DNA of 64,000 nucleotides from Agapanthus africanus (taxonomy: Eukaryota; Streptophyta; Magnoliopsida; Asparagales; Amaryllidaceae). The DNA is taken from NCBI GenBank assembly GCA_030015575.1, contig CM057340.1, positions 754,733,632 to 754,797,631 of the forward strand, in the 5' to 3' direction. Position 1 is the first letter of the stretch. Each line of letters opens with the position of its first letter. The translations under genes were made by a program, and so were the position numbers. Of the stretch, positions 9,241-21,490 are shown piece after piece. Under the pieces are notes generated by a model that saw only the letters and a program-made list of their open reading frames with translations, did not search any database and was not told the DNA's origin.

Positions 9241-9421
9241 TCAAGTCTTATGAGCCGTGAGGGTCCCATAAGAGAGTTCTCCTTAGGAGTCGTGAGGATC
9301 TCGCAAGTGTAGTTTCTCCTTAGGAATCGTGAGGACTCCTAAGTGTGTTGCTCCCTTGTGAGTCGTAAGGATCTCACGCGGGTGGTTTCTCCTTACAAGG
9401 TCGTGAGGACCCTGCAAGTGT
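9241..9421. repeat. Hairpin array 3: near-constant loop, changing stems
   Basis: CTTATG (9247-9252) pairs with CATAAG (9267-9272). CTTAGGA (9319-9325) pairs with TCCTAAG (9337-9343) around ATCGTGAGGAC. GTGAG (9358-9362) pairs with CTCAC (9373-9377) around TCGTAAGGAT. Same design as arrays 1 and 2. Confidence 0.8.
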
Positions 9422-9611
9422 CCTTTAACGAGGTTGCGCCCTTTCAGGTTTTCACAAACACTCGCCGGTAGCCCTGCTGTTTTTACTCACGGAGCCCTTT
9501 CGGGTTTTCATCCGTGCCCATTTTGCTTATGGACATACCATTTTAATTATTTATTTTTTATTATTATTTTCTTTTATCGGCTTTGAGATATTGCAATCTA
9601 CCGTAGTTTAT

Positions 9612-9765
9612 CGACATCTCGGTCAACAGCCAGTTTTAGGACATAGTGGTCCATTGTTAGTTTAAGGACATTTCGGTCCGTTGTTAGTTTAAGGACGTTT
9701 CGGTCCGCCGTTAGTTTAAGGACGTTTCGGTCCGTTGTTAGTTTAAGGACATTTTGGTTCGTTGT
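9612..9765. repeat. Short GAC/GTC palindrome array beside the integrase end
   Basis: GAC-atctcg-GTC, GGAC-atagtg-GTCC and several GGAC-gtttcg-GTCC units, spaced about 25 bp by GTTAGTTTAA-like linkers. It lies less than 100 bp beyond the end of the integrase region. Confidence 0.8.
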
Positions 9766-9858
9766 TAAAGATGCTGGTTACTACTTAGAGTTCGGGCTTA
9801 GGAAGATAGCGAGCAGACATAGTCGTCGTCATCTATCATTGGCCTAGGCCTTGACCCG

Positions 9859-10973
9859 TTAAGCGTAGTATTTCTTTAGGAAGCGACCGTTCACTGGCCT
9901 GAAAGGTCTTTCACCGTGCATATCCATGAGTAGATACGCACCACCCTGGTAGACCATGTCTATGATGTACGGGTCTTCATAGTTTGGCTCGAATTTTCCC
10001 CGTTTGGCGCGATTGGGGATCATAGGTCTTTTGACCATTAGCACGAGTTCGCCTTGGCGGAACGTCCTCGGCCTGGTCAATTTTTCGTATGAGCGCGTCA
10101 TCTTTGCTTTGTAAGCCTCCAGATTTTGTTGCGCTATGAGCCGGGTCTCATCAAGGGCATCAAGCTCCTCAAGCCGAATGTGAGCATTTTCTTTGTCCGT
10201 CAGCTCGTAGTGGACCGCCACTCGTAGAGAGGGTAACTCTATCTCAAGGGGGAGTACTGCTTCTGTACCGAATACCAACGCATATGGCGTTGTGTTCGTG
10301 GCCGTTTTGAACGTAGTTCGATATGCCCAGAGAGCTTCTTGCAGTCTCTCGTGCCAGTTCTTTTTGTTTCGGGACACCGTCTTCTTCACGATCTTTGTCA
10401 AGGTTTTGTTGAAAGGCTCAGCTAGACCGTTAGCCCGTGGATTATAAACTGAGGAATATCTCCAGTCTATGTTGTGTTGCAGCACGAAGCGACTAATCTT
10501 GTGGCTTCTGTAGGCTGGCCCGTTATCGGAAATGATCCGTCGCGGAGTTCCAAACCGATAGATGACGTGCGTCTTGAAGAAATGGAGAATATTTTCCGTC
10601 TTCACTTCCCTTAACGGTACTGCTTCTGCCCATTTGGAGAAGTAATCAGTCGTCGCCAGGATGAAATGATGTCCCCTGGATGATGCTGGTCGATGGGACC
10701 GATTATGTCAGTCCCCCATATTTCGAACGGCCAGCTAGCCACCGTTGGATGTAGTGGATTTGGATGCTGATGGATGAAGTCCCCATGGATCTGGCACGAG
10801 TGGCATTGCTTCGCATACTTGAGGCAATCCTGGATCATTGTGGGCCAATAATAACCCATTCGTTTGATCTTCATCTTCATCTTCATCTTCGGGCCTTCTT
10901 GGTGAGAACCGCAGAGTCCGTCGTGAACTTCCTGAACGAATCTTTTCGCTTCGTCAGGTCCCAGGCATCTCAA
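9859..10973 (-). pseudogene. Integrase region of the giant Tat element
   Basis: The N-terminal part has the His-His-Cys-Cys zinc-binding pattern (HDGLCGSH followed by CLKYAKQCHSC). The core has SDNGPAY and NGLAEPFNKTL, carrying the second Asp and the Glu of the DDE catalytic triad. The C-terminal part shows a GPY/F-like region, and I see no chromodomain, as expected for Tat. An in-frame hexanucleotide run gives a Met-Lys repeat in the zinc-binding part. Integrase joins the cDNA to host DNA. The region is broken in this copy (one or two interruptions). Confidence 0.85.
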
Positions 10974-12342
10974 CCACAGAGAGTCAAATGACCTCTTGTA
11001 CAGAGTATTATTGACGAAGGTGAAGGACAGAGCTCGTTCACAAGCTGATGTCTTGAGGACGCATCTTCAGGCGTCCGACGGGATTTGAAGTAGTCTATGA
11101 AGACTTCTCTCCAATCTTCAACCTTCTCTTGGTCATTTATTTGCAGGGCCGTCTGCTCAGTTGCTCCCCTTTCTTCGGGTGACTCCGGAGATATTTCTGC
11201 AGGGGCAAGTACTCGATGGCTTTGTACCACGATTCTTATGTCATCGAGGTTCTCATCAGCCAGTTCTTTAGCGAGCTTGGCTAATGCATCCGCTTTGATA
11301 TTTTCGGCACGCGGTATGCTTTCCAAGGTGTAGGAGGGGATTTGAGTCAGTGGTCGCTGTACTCTCTCGCCATACTTTACCAGCTCTGGCTTGCATGTTT
11401 GGTAATCGCCGTTTACTTGATTGATGACCAGTTGGGAATATCCGTATATAAGGAGGTTTTCAATTCCCATGTCGATGGCGATCTCGAGGCCTGCTATCAA
11501 AGCTTCGTATTCAGCCTCGTTGTTCGTCCTCGGCTCTGTCAAGGAGAAAGCAAAGCGCATTATCCCTCCCTGTTGAGTTACGAAGATGAGGCCCACCCCT
11601 GATTTGATTATAGGGGTGCTTTGTTTGCGCTTCTTCACGGAAGATGCTCCATCGAAATAAAGCTCCCATCGGATATTACCACCGTCGATCGCATCAAACG
11701 CGTGTTCGTCTGGAAGTTCGCAATTCAGAGGGGAATCGGCCGGTATCGGATGCTCAGCGAGGAAGTCGGCGATAACCTGGCCTTTCACTGCCTTGAGAGG
11801 CTGATATGTTATCGAGAATTCCATCAAGAGCAGGACCCATTTAGCGAGTCGACCTGTCAGTATGGCCTTCGACATTAAATACTTAAGGGGGTCCACCTTC
11901 GATATGAGACGGACTTCATGTGCCAACGCATAGTGCCTGAGCTGGTTATCGCAAAGATCAACGCCAGGCAGTGTTTTTCAATGGGGGGTAGTTGCTTTCT
12001 GCCCCCAGTAGAACTCGACTTAAATAGTAGAGTGCTCTCTCTTTGCCTTGATCGTTCTCTTGCGCCCATAATGCGCCTAAGGAACCTTCGAGGGCGGTTG
12101 TATAAAGAATGAGGGGCTTTTCCTTGACCGGAGCAGCCAACACTGGCGGGTTCTGCAGGTATTGCTTGATCTCGTCTAGCGCACTTTGGCATTTTTGGTC
12201 CCAGATGAACGGGGTTCCCTTCTTCATCAGGTGACTGTAAGGGCGGCACTTGCCTGAAAGGTTGGCTATAAATCGCCGGATGTATGCGAGCTTTCCCTAG
12301 AGAGACCGCAATTGTTTGAGAGTCCCTGGCGGTGCCGGACAA
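10970..12342 (-). pseudogene. RNase H plus second (archaeal-type) RNase H of the giant Tat element
   Basis: The right part (about 11900-12300) is the ordinary Ty3/Gypsy RNase H. The left part holds a second RNase H: ELYFDGASS with the first acidic residue, NNEAEYEALIAGLEIA with the Glu, and ADALAKLA near the end. A duplicated, archaeal-type RNase H (aRNH) after the original one is a published hallmark of the Tat lineage and fixes the classification. It removes RNA from the RNA-DNA hybrid during reverse transcription. Broken (about two interruptions). Confidence 0.85.
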
Positions 12343-12458
12343 TGAATCGCCTTGATCTTCGACGGATCTATCTCAATGCCTCGGTGCCGGACAATGAATC
12401 CTAGGAATTTTCCTGAGGACACCCCGAACGCGCATTTGAGAGGGTTCATCTTCAAGTT

Positions 12459-13127
12459 TTATTGCCGAAGGCGTTGAAATATGGTCTTCAGATGCTCGAG
12501 ATGTTCCTCGTATGATTTGCTTTTCACGACGAGGTCGTCGATATAGCATTCGACGATTTCATGTTTGAGGTCATCGAAGATCTTCTTCATGGCCCTTTGA
12601 TAGGTGGCACCGGCGTTCTTTAGACCGAAGGGTATCACCTTGTAGCAGAATATTCCCAGAGGAGTCCGAAATGCGGTATGCTTCTGGTCTTCGGGATACA
12701 TCTTTATCTGATTATACCCTGATGAGCCGTCCATGAAAGAGAAACCCTCTTGAGTGGACGTGTTATCTATCATCAGCTCGGTTACCGGTACTGGGAAATC
12801 GTCCTTCGGGCAAGCTTTATTGAGATCCCGGAAGTCCGCGCATATGCGCACTGTCCTATTTTTCTTCATTACCGGGACGATGTTGGCGATCCAGTCGGGA
12901 TATTGAACTTCTTGGATAAACCCAGAATTGATCAGTTTCTTGACTTCGGCGTTGATGCTCATCTCAAGCTCAAGCCGCATTCTTCTCGGTGCCTGTTTGA
13001 CTGGCTTAACGTCCGGAGATATTGCCAATCTGTGCACAGCAATTTCTGGATCTAGTCCCGGCATTTCGGAATAGTTCCATGCGAAGCAATCTCTATGCTG
13101 TACAAGTACGTCTTTTAACGCAGCCAC
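12459..13127 (-). pseudogene. Reverse transcriptase of the giant Tat element
   Basis: Core RT motifs in order: FIQEVQYPDWIANIV, RICADFRDLNKACPKD, FSFMDGSSGYNQI, YKVIPFGLKNAGATYQ and the catalytic YIDDLVVKS. YIDD with this motif set is typical of the non-chromovirus Tat/Athila branch. It polymerises cDNA in the virus-like particle. The frame here is open, but the flanking pol regions are broken. Confidence 0.9.
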
Positions 13128-13163
13128 CCTTTCTTCAGATAGTAGCTCGCTGACGAATGTCGG

Positions 13164-14417
13164 TCATGGGTCGTTCGCCGTCCCTAAGTAGATTTTCTTG
13201 AGGTTATCGGCAGTGGTGTGTATTCCATCCTCCAGCTCTTTCGGTGCTGGTGGAAATTCTGAAATTACCTCGTCGTCATTGCTGTTTTCAAAGCACCAGT
13301 GAAAGTTTTTCATGTTTTCAGGCTCTTCTTTTGATATCGTTATCATATGACAGGTACGAGCTCACTTCCAAGACCGATGTGGATCTGGTTCTGCTCTTAT
13401 GGCTTTGGGTTCGTGCTTTTGTGGCGGCGTTACCCTCCAGCTGTCAGATAGAGCGAACTTGCCGAGCCGATACTGATCTTCAACCCAGTTCTTGAATGTG
13501 AAGCAGTCTTCGATAGGGTGTCCTATGGCTCGGTGATAAGAGCAATAGCCCGGATGGGAGACCTCGTTAGCTTGCTCAGGGTGTTTAGACTTCGGGAGTG
13601 TAATCATTCGGTGTTTTAAAGCGAGGTCAAGTATCTTTCGTGTTTTATTCTGAGGAAAAGAGTATGCCTGACTCCTCTTCTTCATAAGGGACAAATCCGG
13701 ACCGCTCGATTTCCGATCGCTTGACTTCTTGGTCCCGCTTTGTCGCTGTCGAACGCCTTTTCTGCTCTTTGACTTGTTTCTACCTCTGCGTCGGGCCTTT
13801 TGCACAACAGGTTGACAGGGAGGCGTATTTTCGTCTTTTGCAGCTTGTTGAAGAAGGCGTTGCGTCCTGGCTTTCTCGTAGATGGCCATTTCGCGGTTAT
13901 GGTCGTCCCGAGCTTTTTGACCCGCTTTCCTGATAAGCTTGTCCATTCGCTCTTCAAATGACGGACTCGGCACTTTGATTGCGGGATCTAGTTTTGGTAC
14001 GGGGTCGGTGTTTCCCGACAGGGCGTCCTCCTCTTCATCGAAGCTATATACGGCGTAGCTGCCGTGGACTCGTTCTTGTTTCCCGGATCTCACATATCCG
14101 AGCCCAAGCATTTCCATTTTCCCGTTGGGCAATTTGCGCTGAGTCCCTGGGACATCCCAAATCCTGTTATAGAATCGAGCTTGTCGAGTAGTCTGTTTTA
14201 AGGGTACCCCTTGGCGCTTCAATAGCCTTTTCAATCCATTTGTATAATATCTGGGCAAACGGATGGGTTGAATCTTGTCAAGTGTAGAATCCGCGCCATG
14301 CCAGATTTCTTTCACCACTCTTGTTTCCGAGGAACGATAGAATAGGATCGCCTTTTCGCCTGGGAGGGACGTAAAATGTCCGCAGCTCTTGCACGCTGTG
14401 AGCTTCAAGCGCGTCAA
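13164..14417 (-). pseudogene. Linker between protease and RT with a third Cys-His module
   Basis: A basic, low-complexity region (RARRRGRNKSKSRKG-like stretch) followed by YCSYHRAIGHPIEDCF and KFALSDSW. This end closely matches the gag C-terminal module encoded at about 16620-16850 over some 80 residues, so part of gag seems duplicated here. In Ogre-type Tat elements an intron lies between protease and RT; whether this element splices here cannot be told. It overlaps the end of the protease block in a different frame. Confidence 0.65.
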
Positions 14418-16542
14418 GATCTTTGCAGTGCTCCCGCTGAATCATGGTGATTTGCAAACTATGATCATCACCAGGGAATTCTTGTATTGGCGGCCGACTG
14501 GAGAACACAACATTAATCTCATCCTCTGAATCGCTTCCGAAGATCAGTATGGGAGCGGACGGTCCCGGGTCGTTGCGTCGAGACGGCCCAGAGTAAACTA
14601 TCTCTTCTTCTTCTTCGGTATCACTCCCGAAAACAAGAATGGTGGCAGCGACTTTGTTCTCCGGTTTGCGACATCTCTCTGTATCCTCGAAGTCTGGCAA
14701 AAAGTACTTTGCATCTTCGTATTTGCGGACTTCGTTCATAGAGAATGGGTTTAGCTCACCTGTTACGGTATACTCGAGACCATCCTTGAAATACTTCATA
14801 CACTGATGTTGCGTAGAAGGGATGATGTTGTACTCGTGTAACCAAGGTCGGCCGAGCAGAGCATTGTAACATGTCTTGGCATCTATGACGTGAAACTTAA
14901 TGTCCATGACGAGTAGCCCAAAGCGTAGCGTCAATATCACAGACCCAAGAGTTCTTGATGATTGGGAGTCGAACCCGGAGATGGTGATCTTGTCCCGAGC
15001 AAGGTGCTGGATGCTCATGCAGATTTCCTTTAACACCCGCACCTTGAGGAGATTAATGGAAGACCCATTGTCAATCAAGATTTTGCCTATCTTTATATCG
15101 TGGAAATATCCAGAGACGTATAGGAGACGGTTGTGGTCGCACGTCCCAAGGAGCAGGTCTTCGTCACCGAAAGTGATATCGGCCGTGTGCACTTCTTCCA
15201 GTTCATCCTTCATCCTTTCTTCGGCGAGGAAGGCTTGGAATTGTTCGGGCTTTTGTAGCGCCTTGATTAATGAATCTCTCGCTTCTTTTGATAATAAGAG
15301 GGCGTCAAGAATGCTGAGCTGCGAGGGTAGTTTCCTCAGGTGCGCTAGGATGTTGTAGTCCACCTTACTTTTCTTAGGCGGGTCCTTGGCAGTCAGCTCT
15401 TTCATAACTTGGTCATCTAAGGCAATATCCTCAGCGACCTTTTCCTTTCCCTTATCTTTTCTAGTTGCGGGTCCGAGATTCTTTTCCGGAAGCGTGCGAT
15501 TGCGCAGCTGAATGTTCTCGCAGGCCTCTGGCTCTTCCTCTTTCCCTAAGACGGATTCTTTAAAGAGAGGGCCCAGAGCTCTTTCCTCATCAGAGTCGCT
15601 CCCAAAGGTGAGAACTTGTGATCCTCCGGCGTTGACCGTGTAACAGTTGCCGGTAGTTCTTTTGTGTCCTTCGGTCGTACTTCTCTGCTCCCGACGAGTT
15701 CTGCGTTTCATTCGCTTAAAATGTTGCCGATGAGCAACATATCCCTGCCACCATATCTTTAAAGCGTCGCACTCCTCAGTGGGGTGTGAAATCTTCCGAT
15801 GATATGAGCAGTAATTAGGGTGCCTCTCCGCCCCATCGAGTGTGTTTTCTTCCGAGGGTGGTAGTTTCATTCCCATTGACATGGCTCTGGCAAACCTTTT
15901 CCTCATCTTGAATATGTTTTTATCCGCGTCGGGTGCCTTTCGATCTGGCGGGAGTACCTCAACTCTTTCGTTTAATCGCCTGCGTTTGGCTCCTTCTGAT
16001 GCGGCCATCTCACGCTCCTGGTCGGCTTTACTTTTCAAACGAATCTCGTCTAGAAAGGCGTCGATCATTTCATCTGTTGGCCACACAAGCTCCGGTTCAG
16101 GCTCTGCCCCCAGTTTCTTAGTGCCAGGAGTTTTTTCATCGTCCGTAAACGAGTGGGAGATCATATGACAACTCGCCACATATCCCTCGGATTCATCCGA
16201 CGAGCTTTCTCTATTATCTTCCTCTTGAAAGACGTGGTTGAGAAACTCTTGGAGTGTGATGGGAGTCCGCGCCTTTTGATTGTACTCCTCTAGCGCGTCG
16301 ATCTGTTTCTGTAAGTCTGTGCGCTTGTTGCCAGGCTTCACGGGCTTCTTAGCTTTCTTCTTTTTTTTCTTTGAAGATTTCGACGGCTGGTTGTGAGTGC
16401 TCGGGCCATCACCACTGATCTTCGGAGTTGGGCGTGGCTTCAGTATCCCTTCAATGATCTGGGGTTCCAGCGGGTTCTTCCACCTGATCGCCGGGCATAT
16501 TTTAAGATCGTTCAGCATCCTTTTGGTTTTTGCTGAAAGCAC
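14278..16542 (-). pseudogene. Protease-containing region of the giant Tat element
   Basis: A long open block of about 750 codons. The N-terminal part is Lys-rich and acidic. A second Cys-His module (YCSYHRKISHPTEECD) lies at about residue 245. The aspartic protease is near residues 480-640: ILIDNGSSINLL (Asp-Asn-Gly-Ser active site, the usual Tat form) and later NALLGRPWLHE. Two FGSD(S/T) acidic repeats flank the C-terminal end. The retroviral-type protease cuts the polyprotein. Same arrangement, more broken, at 62451-64000. Confidence 0.8.
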
Positions 16543-16548
16543 GATTTC

Positions 16549-18234
16549 TCATGGAGCTTCTTCGATGAAAGAACAAGTTGCTCCCAGTGTGTCCGTTTTC
16601 TTAGCAGTGTGAGGTTGTGGCGGGTTCACCTTCCACTTCTCGGACAGCGCAAACTTGCCCTGTAGGTATTGATTTTCAATCCATCCTTTGAAGACGAAGC
16701 AATCCTCAATCGGATGGCTTACCGTTTGATGGTAAGGGCAGTAGTTGGGGTTATTCACCTCACTGGGTTGCGGCGGTCGCCTTGGGTTTGCCAAGTTGAT
16801 AAGCCTGTTGCGTATTGCCAGCTCGAATAGCCTCTTCGTCTTATCCCGCAGGAATGAGTAGGGGCGCTTCATTTTCTCATTGTAATACCGCTGTCTTTCT
16901 TCCAGCTGATCCGCCAGCTTTGGGGCATTGGGTTTCTGCTGAGCGTTCGCAACGAAGGTTGCCTTCCCTTTACCCTTGTCATTCCGAGGTTCTGGCTTCG
17001 GGGGAGACGGTCTGTGACCTATCTGGTCCATCTGGGCCAACTTGTCGATCAAAGCCTGGAACGTGGTTGGCTTAAAAAATATCATGAACTGTGAGATGGT
17101 TGCATGAGGATCTAGGGTACCCATGAACATGCCCACCGCGGGCGCCTCCTCAATGCGTTGTTCGCATTTCGACCATAAGTTTCGTCAGCGTATAGCGTAC
17201 TGGACCCACGTCTCACCTGGTTTTACCCTGGCATTAATTAATGCCATTATCGGAGTGCGTTCGCTGGCACTTGCGAAACGTTGGGTAAACAGCAGCTCCA
17301 TCTCCGCAAAAGTCTTAATAGAGTCATTTGGGAGCTCAGAGTACCACTCGAACGCCGTTTCTGACAAGCTATCGACGAACTGGCTAAGCAAGAGCTTATC
17401 GTTGCCGCCGGTGTTGCCGTAAAGCGCCCTGAACTGGGCAACATGCTGGTGGGGATTGTCCATCCCCTTATAGACATGAAATTTCGGTATTGTATAGCCC
17501 GGCGGGTAATTGATCTGATCATACCAGCTCGGATATGGTCGCCCCGTCCTGATAACTTGACCGGCTACCTCAGTCACCTGGTGAACCCGTATCTGCTGAG
17601 CTATATATTCGTCTAGGTCAGGTTTGGAGATTATTTCCTCCTTGGCTGTTGACAAAGCGGGAGGAGGATTTGACGTTTCTCCTCTGTCGTCTTCAAGAAC
17701 GATTGGAGGATCTTCAGCAGGAGAATCTTGTTGGATCATCATTCCCACCATGTCCTGGAACAGGAGGGCCATTCGTTGTATATTGGCTGCTTGTTCGGCA
17801 GCCTCTTTATCCTTCTTCTCTAATATCCTACGAAGGAATTCAGCGTCGGTTTCTTGCTCCTGGCGTTGATCAGGGACGCTTCGGGGCTTTCTTTCGGCCC
17901 AGTGAGTGCGGCCATCGCGTTCATCATTTCCTGGAGCTTCTGCTGTTGCTCTTGAGCTTTGGTCACTGACCGTGTAAGCGGTCAGTGACCCGTGGATGTA
18001 CGGCTGTCCTTTTTTCCCAAAGCCATGTATACTGTATGCACCATCATGCCCCCAGACTTAGGGCGTTTAGGCTTATTGTCCATGACATTTGCTGCAGGAG
18101 TGGGGACTCTATCCGGCCTTCTTCTCTTTTGAGTAGTCGACGTGGAGGGAGCCGTTGCAGCGGGCACCCAAGCGGTTGTCGTCCTTTGTTGTTTGACGTG
18201 ACGGTTCTTTTCTTCCTGCACCTTCGCCCTTTTC
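16549..18234 (-). pseudogene. Gag core and C-terminus of the giant Tat element
   Basis: It contains the retrotransposon Gag core (WYSELPNDSIKTFAEMELLFTQRF and RVKPGETWVQYA, PF03732-like) and ends in a Cys-His module (YCPYHQTVSHPIEDCF) followed by GKFALSEKW. Gag forms the particle shell. The N-terminal half of gag lies on the other side of the nested Tekay element, at 29243-30155. Broken (a few interruptions besides the insertion). Confidence 0.85.
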
Positions 18235-21200
18235 TGTCACGCCCCGCTTCCCAGAATACGGAAAACGAGGGATGACTAGGCCAACCATGCTCCTACGGTC
18301 AAGGAAACATCCCGCCGTAGTCACACTTCGGCTTCTAGCACTACATGGTAATCAGTAAATAAAGCACAGTGTTAAAGGAATCACATCACTAATTTATTAC
18401 ATTAATATTTCATTGTTCACAAATTACAGATAACAAGAACAGATACTAACCAAAGTCAAACTTACGATCACTTTTAAGGGAAAGCAGAAAAATAGAAGGT
18501 ACACTGGTCTAAATCTCCGTGAACTCGAAGAGTAGATCCGTCTCCTGTGCTGGTCCTCCCGCGGGATCTGAGCATGCATACTCAGGTCGTCAGAGCGACA
18601 CAATAACAATATTATTATTATAAGGTGAAACAAGTATATGAGGTAATACTGGTGTAAGAACAATGCAAGTAGTCACTATGTCACTATATGATGCAGAATA
18701 TGTTATGTGTCCCTATCGGTCTCTAGGTCGTGTTTGAAATCACATAGTGGAAGGAGGATCATATTTAACAGGAGTCTCGTACATACCCGAGACAACGGCC
18801 CACATGCTCGGGACATAACCCTGTCAGCCGGATCGCTAGATCCTATCCTACATGTATCAGTATCTCTATTCGAATGATCATCCTCTAAACACGGTCCCGC
18901 TAAATACGATACTCTTTCCACTTTGATTTCCCCTTTTCCCCAGGTTACACTATTTATGATATTGATCTAGTTGTGTACAAGTATACCAATGGCACGGTTT
19001 CATCACTGTCCACCGTATCAATCACTGTCACGAATATTCACTTTCCATTGGTGTACTCGTCACTCCTAAACCAACATCTATCACGCACGATAATGCAATG
19101 TCCACACGCACTAATACTGAGTATATGACAAGGGTATGATATATGTATTGTATGCTACCAATAAGTTCTGTATGTTATGAATTAACATGCATGTCATGAA
19201 CTGAAATAAATTGCACAAACTAATATGTTAAGAATTAAGCAAAAATGATGTAAGTGAGATATATAGAACAATCAGTCTGTAATTCGTCAAAATTTGTTTC
19301 AGTTCAATCGGAGTTTCGGTTTTCAAGATATAACTGTTTCATTTTAAGTGCGCGCGGCTGGAAATTCAGTTTCAGAACTGAACGTCCGTTTCGCGACACG
19401 AATTGCACCCGATTGGGTTCATAATTTAGCGATGCTACTGTTGAATGAAATCTAGGGTTTTCTATAAAGTATTCAACCCAACAGACGGATTCTCAATCGC
19501 ATCTGTACGTTGAAAGTTATACACAGTTTAATCTCAATATGTCATTTCAGAAATTGTTCTGAACAGCTTTACGTTCTGCCCTTTTAAATATAGTTTAAAA
19601 TAACAAACGGCGATGAATCGGAATGAAACAACTTGTTTTATTTTACTATCAGAAATATATTATAACTACTGTAAAGTTCCGTATCATACTATTTCAGGAA
19701 ACACGGGGACGCAGGTCTTTGGACAGAACACACTAATCAGAAACGCTCTGGACTGCAGTCCAGAGTCGTGTTCCAATCCAATTATCTTCATGGTTACATA
19801 ACAGAAATGATCAGAAATTTACATAGGATTAAAGTTCGTCAAGTCGGCTTCGATTTAAGCCCTCGAACGCATCTTTCCAATATGTGTATGATTTATGGTG
19901 TTTTTATTCGTTTTCAGTTACGAGAGAATTCTAGTTTTAACGACATGTTTGGGGGTATCGATTTTTGTTACAAACAATCGTGTTTTCCAGCGAATTTCAC
20001 ACAAGATATTCATCATTATAAGGGCCAACATAAAATATCGATTTCCGTCAAATTAGACAATTATTTCCATAGGTAACTAACATCGAGCACTTAGGTCATG
20101 ATACGTATCGGAAATCGGTAAGCTTGTAAACTACATGATCTAGATTGGTAACACTATTATTATAGCATGAAGCAAGTAAATACTTGCCTGGTGACGTCTC
20201 GAGGTCTCAAGGCAGCAACGATGTCGTGAACGCGCGTTGTACGCCACGGAACGAGTTCGCGCGAGCTTCGATCGGAACACGGGTTTTACGTCGGAGTTTC
20301 CAAGTGCTCGCTGGAGGTATAGAGTGTGCTCTGTGGGTGGCCTGGGACTTGCTGGGGTCGACGATATCGGCGGTGGTCGCTCCGGCGACGTGCACGGAGA
20401 GTGCGCAGGACAAGAATTGGGTTTAGTGTAGGTTTTTGGAGAGAGGGAGAGAGAGAGTGCAGTGGGGGTCGGGTTTGGAGTGATAAGGGTGGTGCTGAGG
20501 ATGTAGAGGGTCGCAGAGGTGGTTCAGGTGAAGTGGGGCTCGTTGGCGTTGAGAACCAGAGGGTGGCCGAGAGGGTGTTTGAGATCGAGTGAGGTGGCTG
20601 AGGGTATGCAGTTGAGGGGGTGTGGGCTCGGTTGAGGCTGGAAATGGTGAGGAGAGAGGAGGCTAGGGTGCTCGGTGATGAAGAAGGAGGTTGGAGGGAG
20701 GTTCGTCGTCGAGGGTCGAGGTCTGAAGTTGGGTTGTTTCGAAGTCGGGGGGGCTCGGTGAATGTAGGGGGGTGAGATGAGGAGTGAGTTGGAGAGGGAA
20801 AGTGATGAGAGGAGTTGGGGACGAGGGTTTGAGTGGTGTGGAAACGTGGTCGGGGTCGTGGGCGACGGCGAGGAGCTCGGGAACGTGGGTCGCGACGAGG
20901 GAAAGAAGAAGCGGGAACAGTTGCGTACGAGAGGAAGAAGAGGTAAAGGAACGGAGCAGGCCGGGGGAGTGGGCCGGGCTCGCGCAAAGAAAATTTATTC
21001 CCTTAGAAAACGAAGTGGGCTAAGGTAAGCGGGCCTGGGCTTTAAGGGATTTAGGGATTTATTCAAGAATTTTGAATGGGCTGGGTAAGCAACGGGCCAG
21101 GGGATTGGACCGGTAAAAAGAAAACAATTAATTGTGGGCTGAGGAAAAATATTAAGGGGCCGGCTTTAGTTTTAATATTGATTTTATTTTGGGTTTTTAG

Positions 21201-21426
21201 TTTAGGTTTTAGTTTAATTGGCTTTGGTTTTTAACTCTTGGGTTTTAACTTTTAGGTTTGAGTTTGGTTTTTCCAATTTTATTTTAAATCTTGGGTTTTA
21301 AATTTTTTAGGGTTTGGAAAAATACATATTAGGTTTAAACAACCAATTCGAAATATGAGGGAAAGGAAAGGAAATCACTAGAATCCAGAAAAGGGACTTT
21401 TATTGAATTGGAAACGGGGATTTACA
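18235..21426 (-). repeat. 3' LTR of the nested Tekay element
   Basis: Minus-strand ends TGTAAATCCCC and GGGGCGTGACA. It aligns without indels to 26051-29242. A GC-rich, strand-biased block lies at about 20170-21000. Confidence 0.95.
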
Positions 21427-21441
21427 TCATACCCCCCTTAA
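21427..21441 (-). other. Polypurine tract of the nested Tekay element
   Basis: Minus strand TTAAGGGGGGTATGA directly before the LTR start, preceded by the GACGAAATTTTTG motif common at chromovirus 3' ends. Confidence 0.85.
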
Positions 21442-21490
21442 CAAAAATTTCGTCCTCGAAATTTAACAAGGATACAAAGAAACAAAAGTA

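Noticed and set aside
20286-20987. A 233-codon Pro/Ser-rich ORF on the minus strand, also at 28102-28803
   Set aside because: It lies in the GC-rich part of both Tekay LTRs, so its presence twice is due to LTR duplication; low-complexity composition and no domain.
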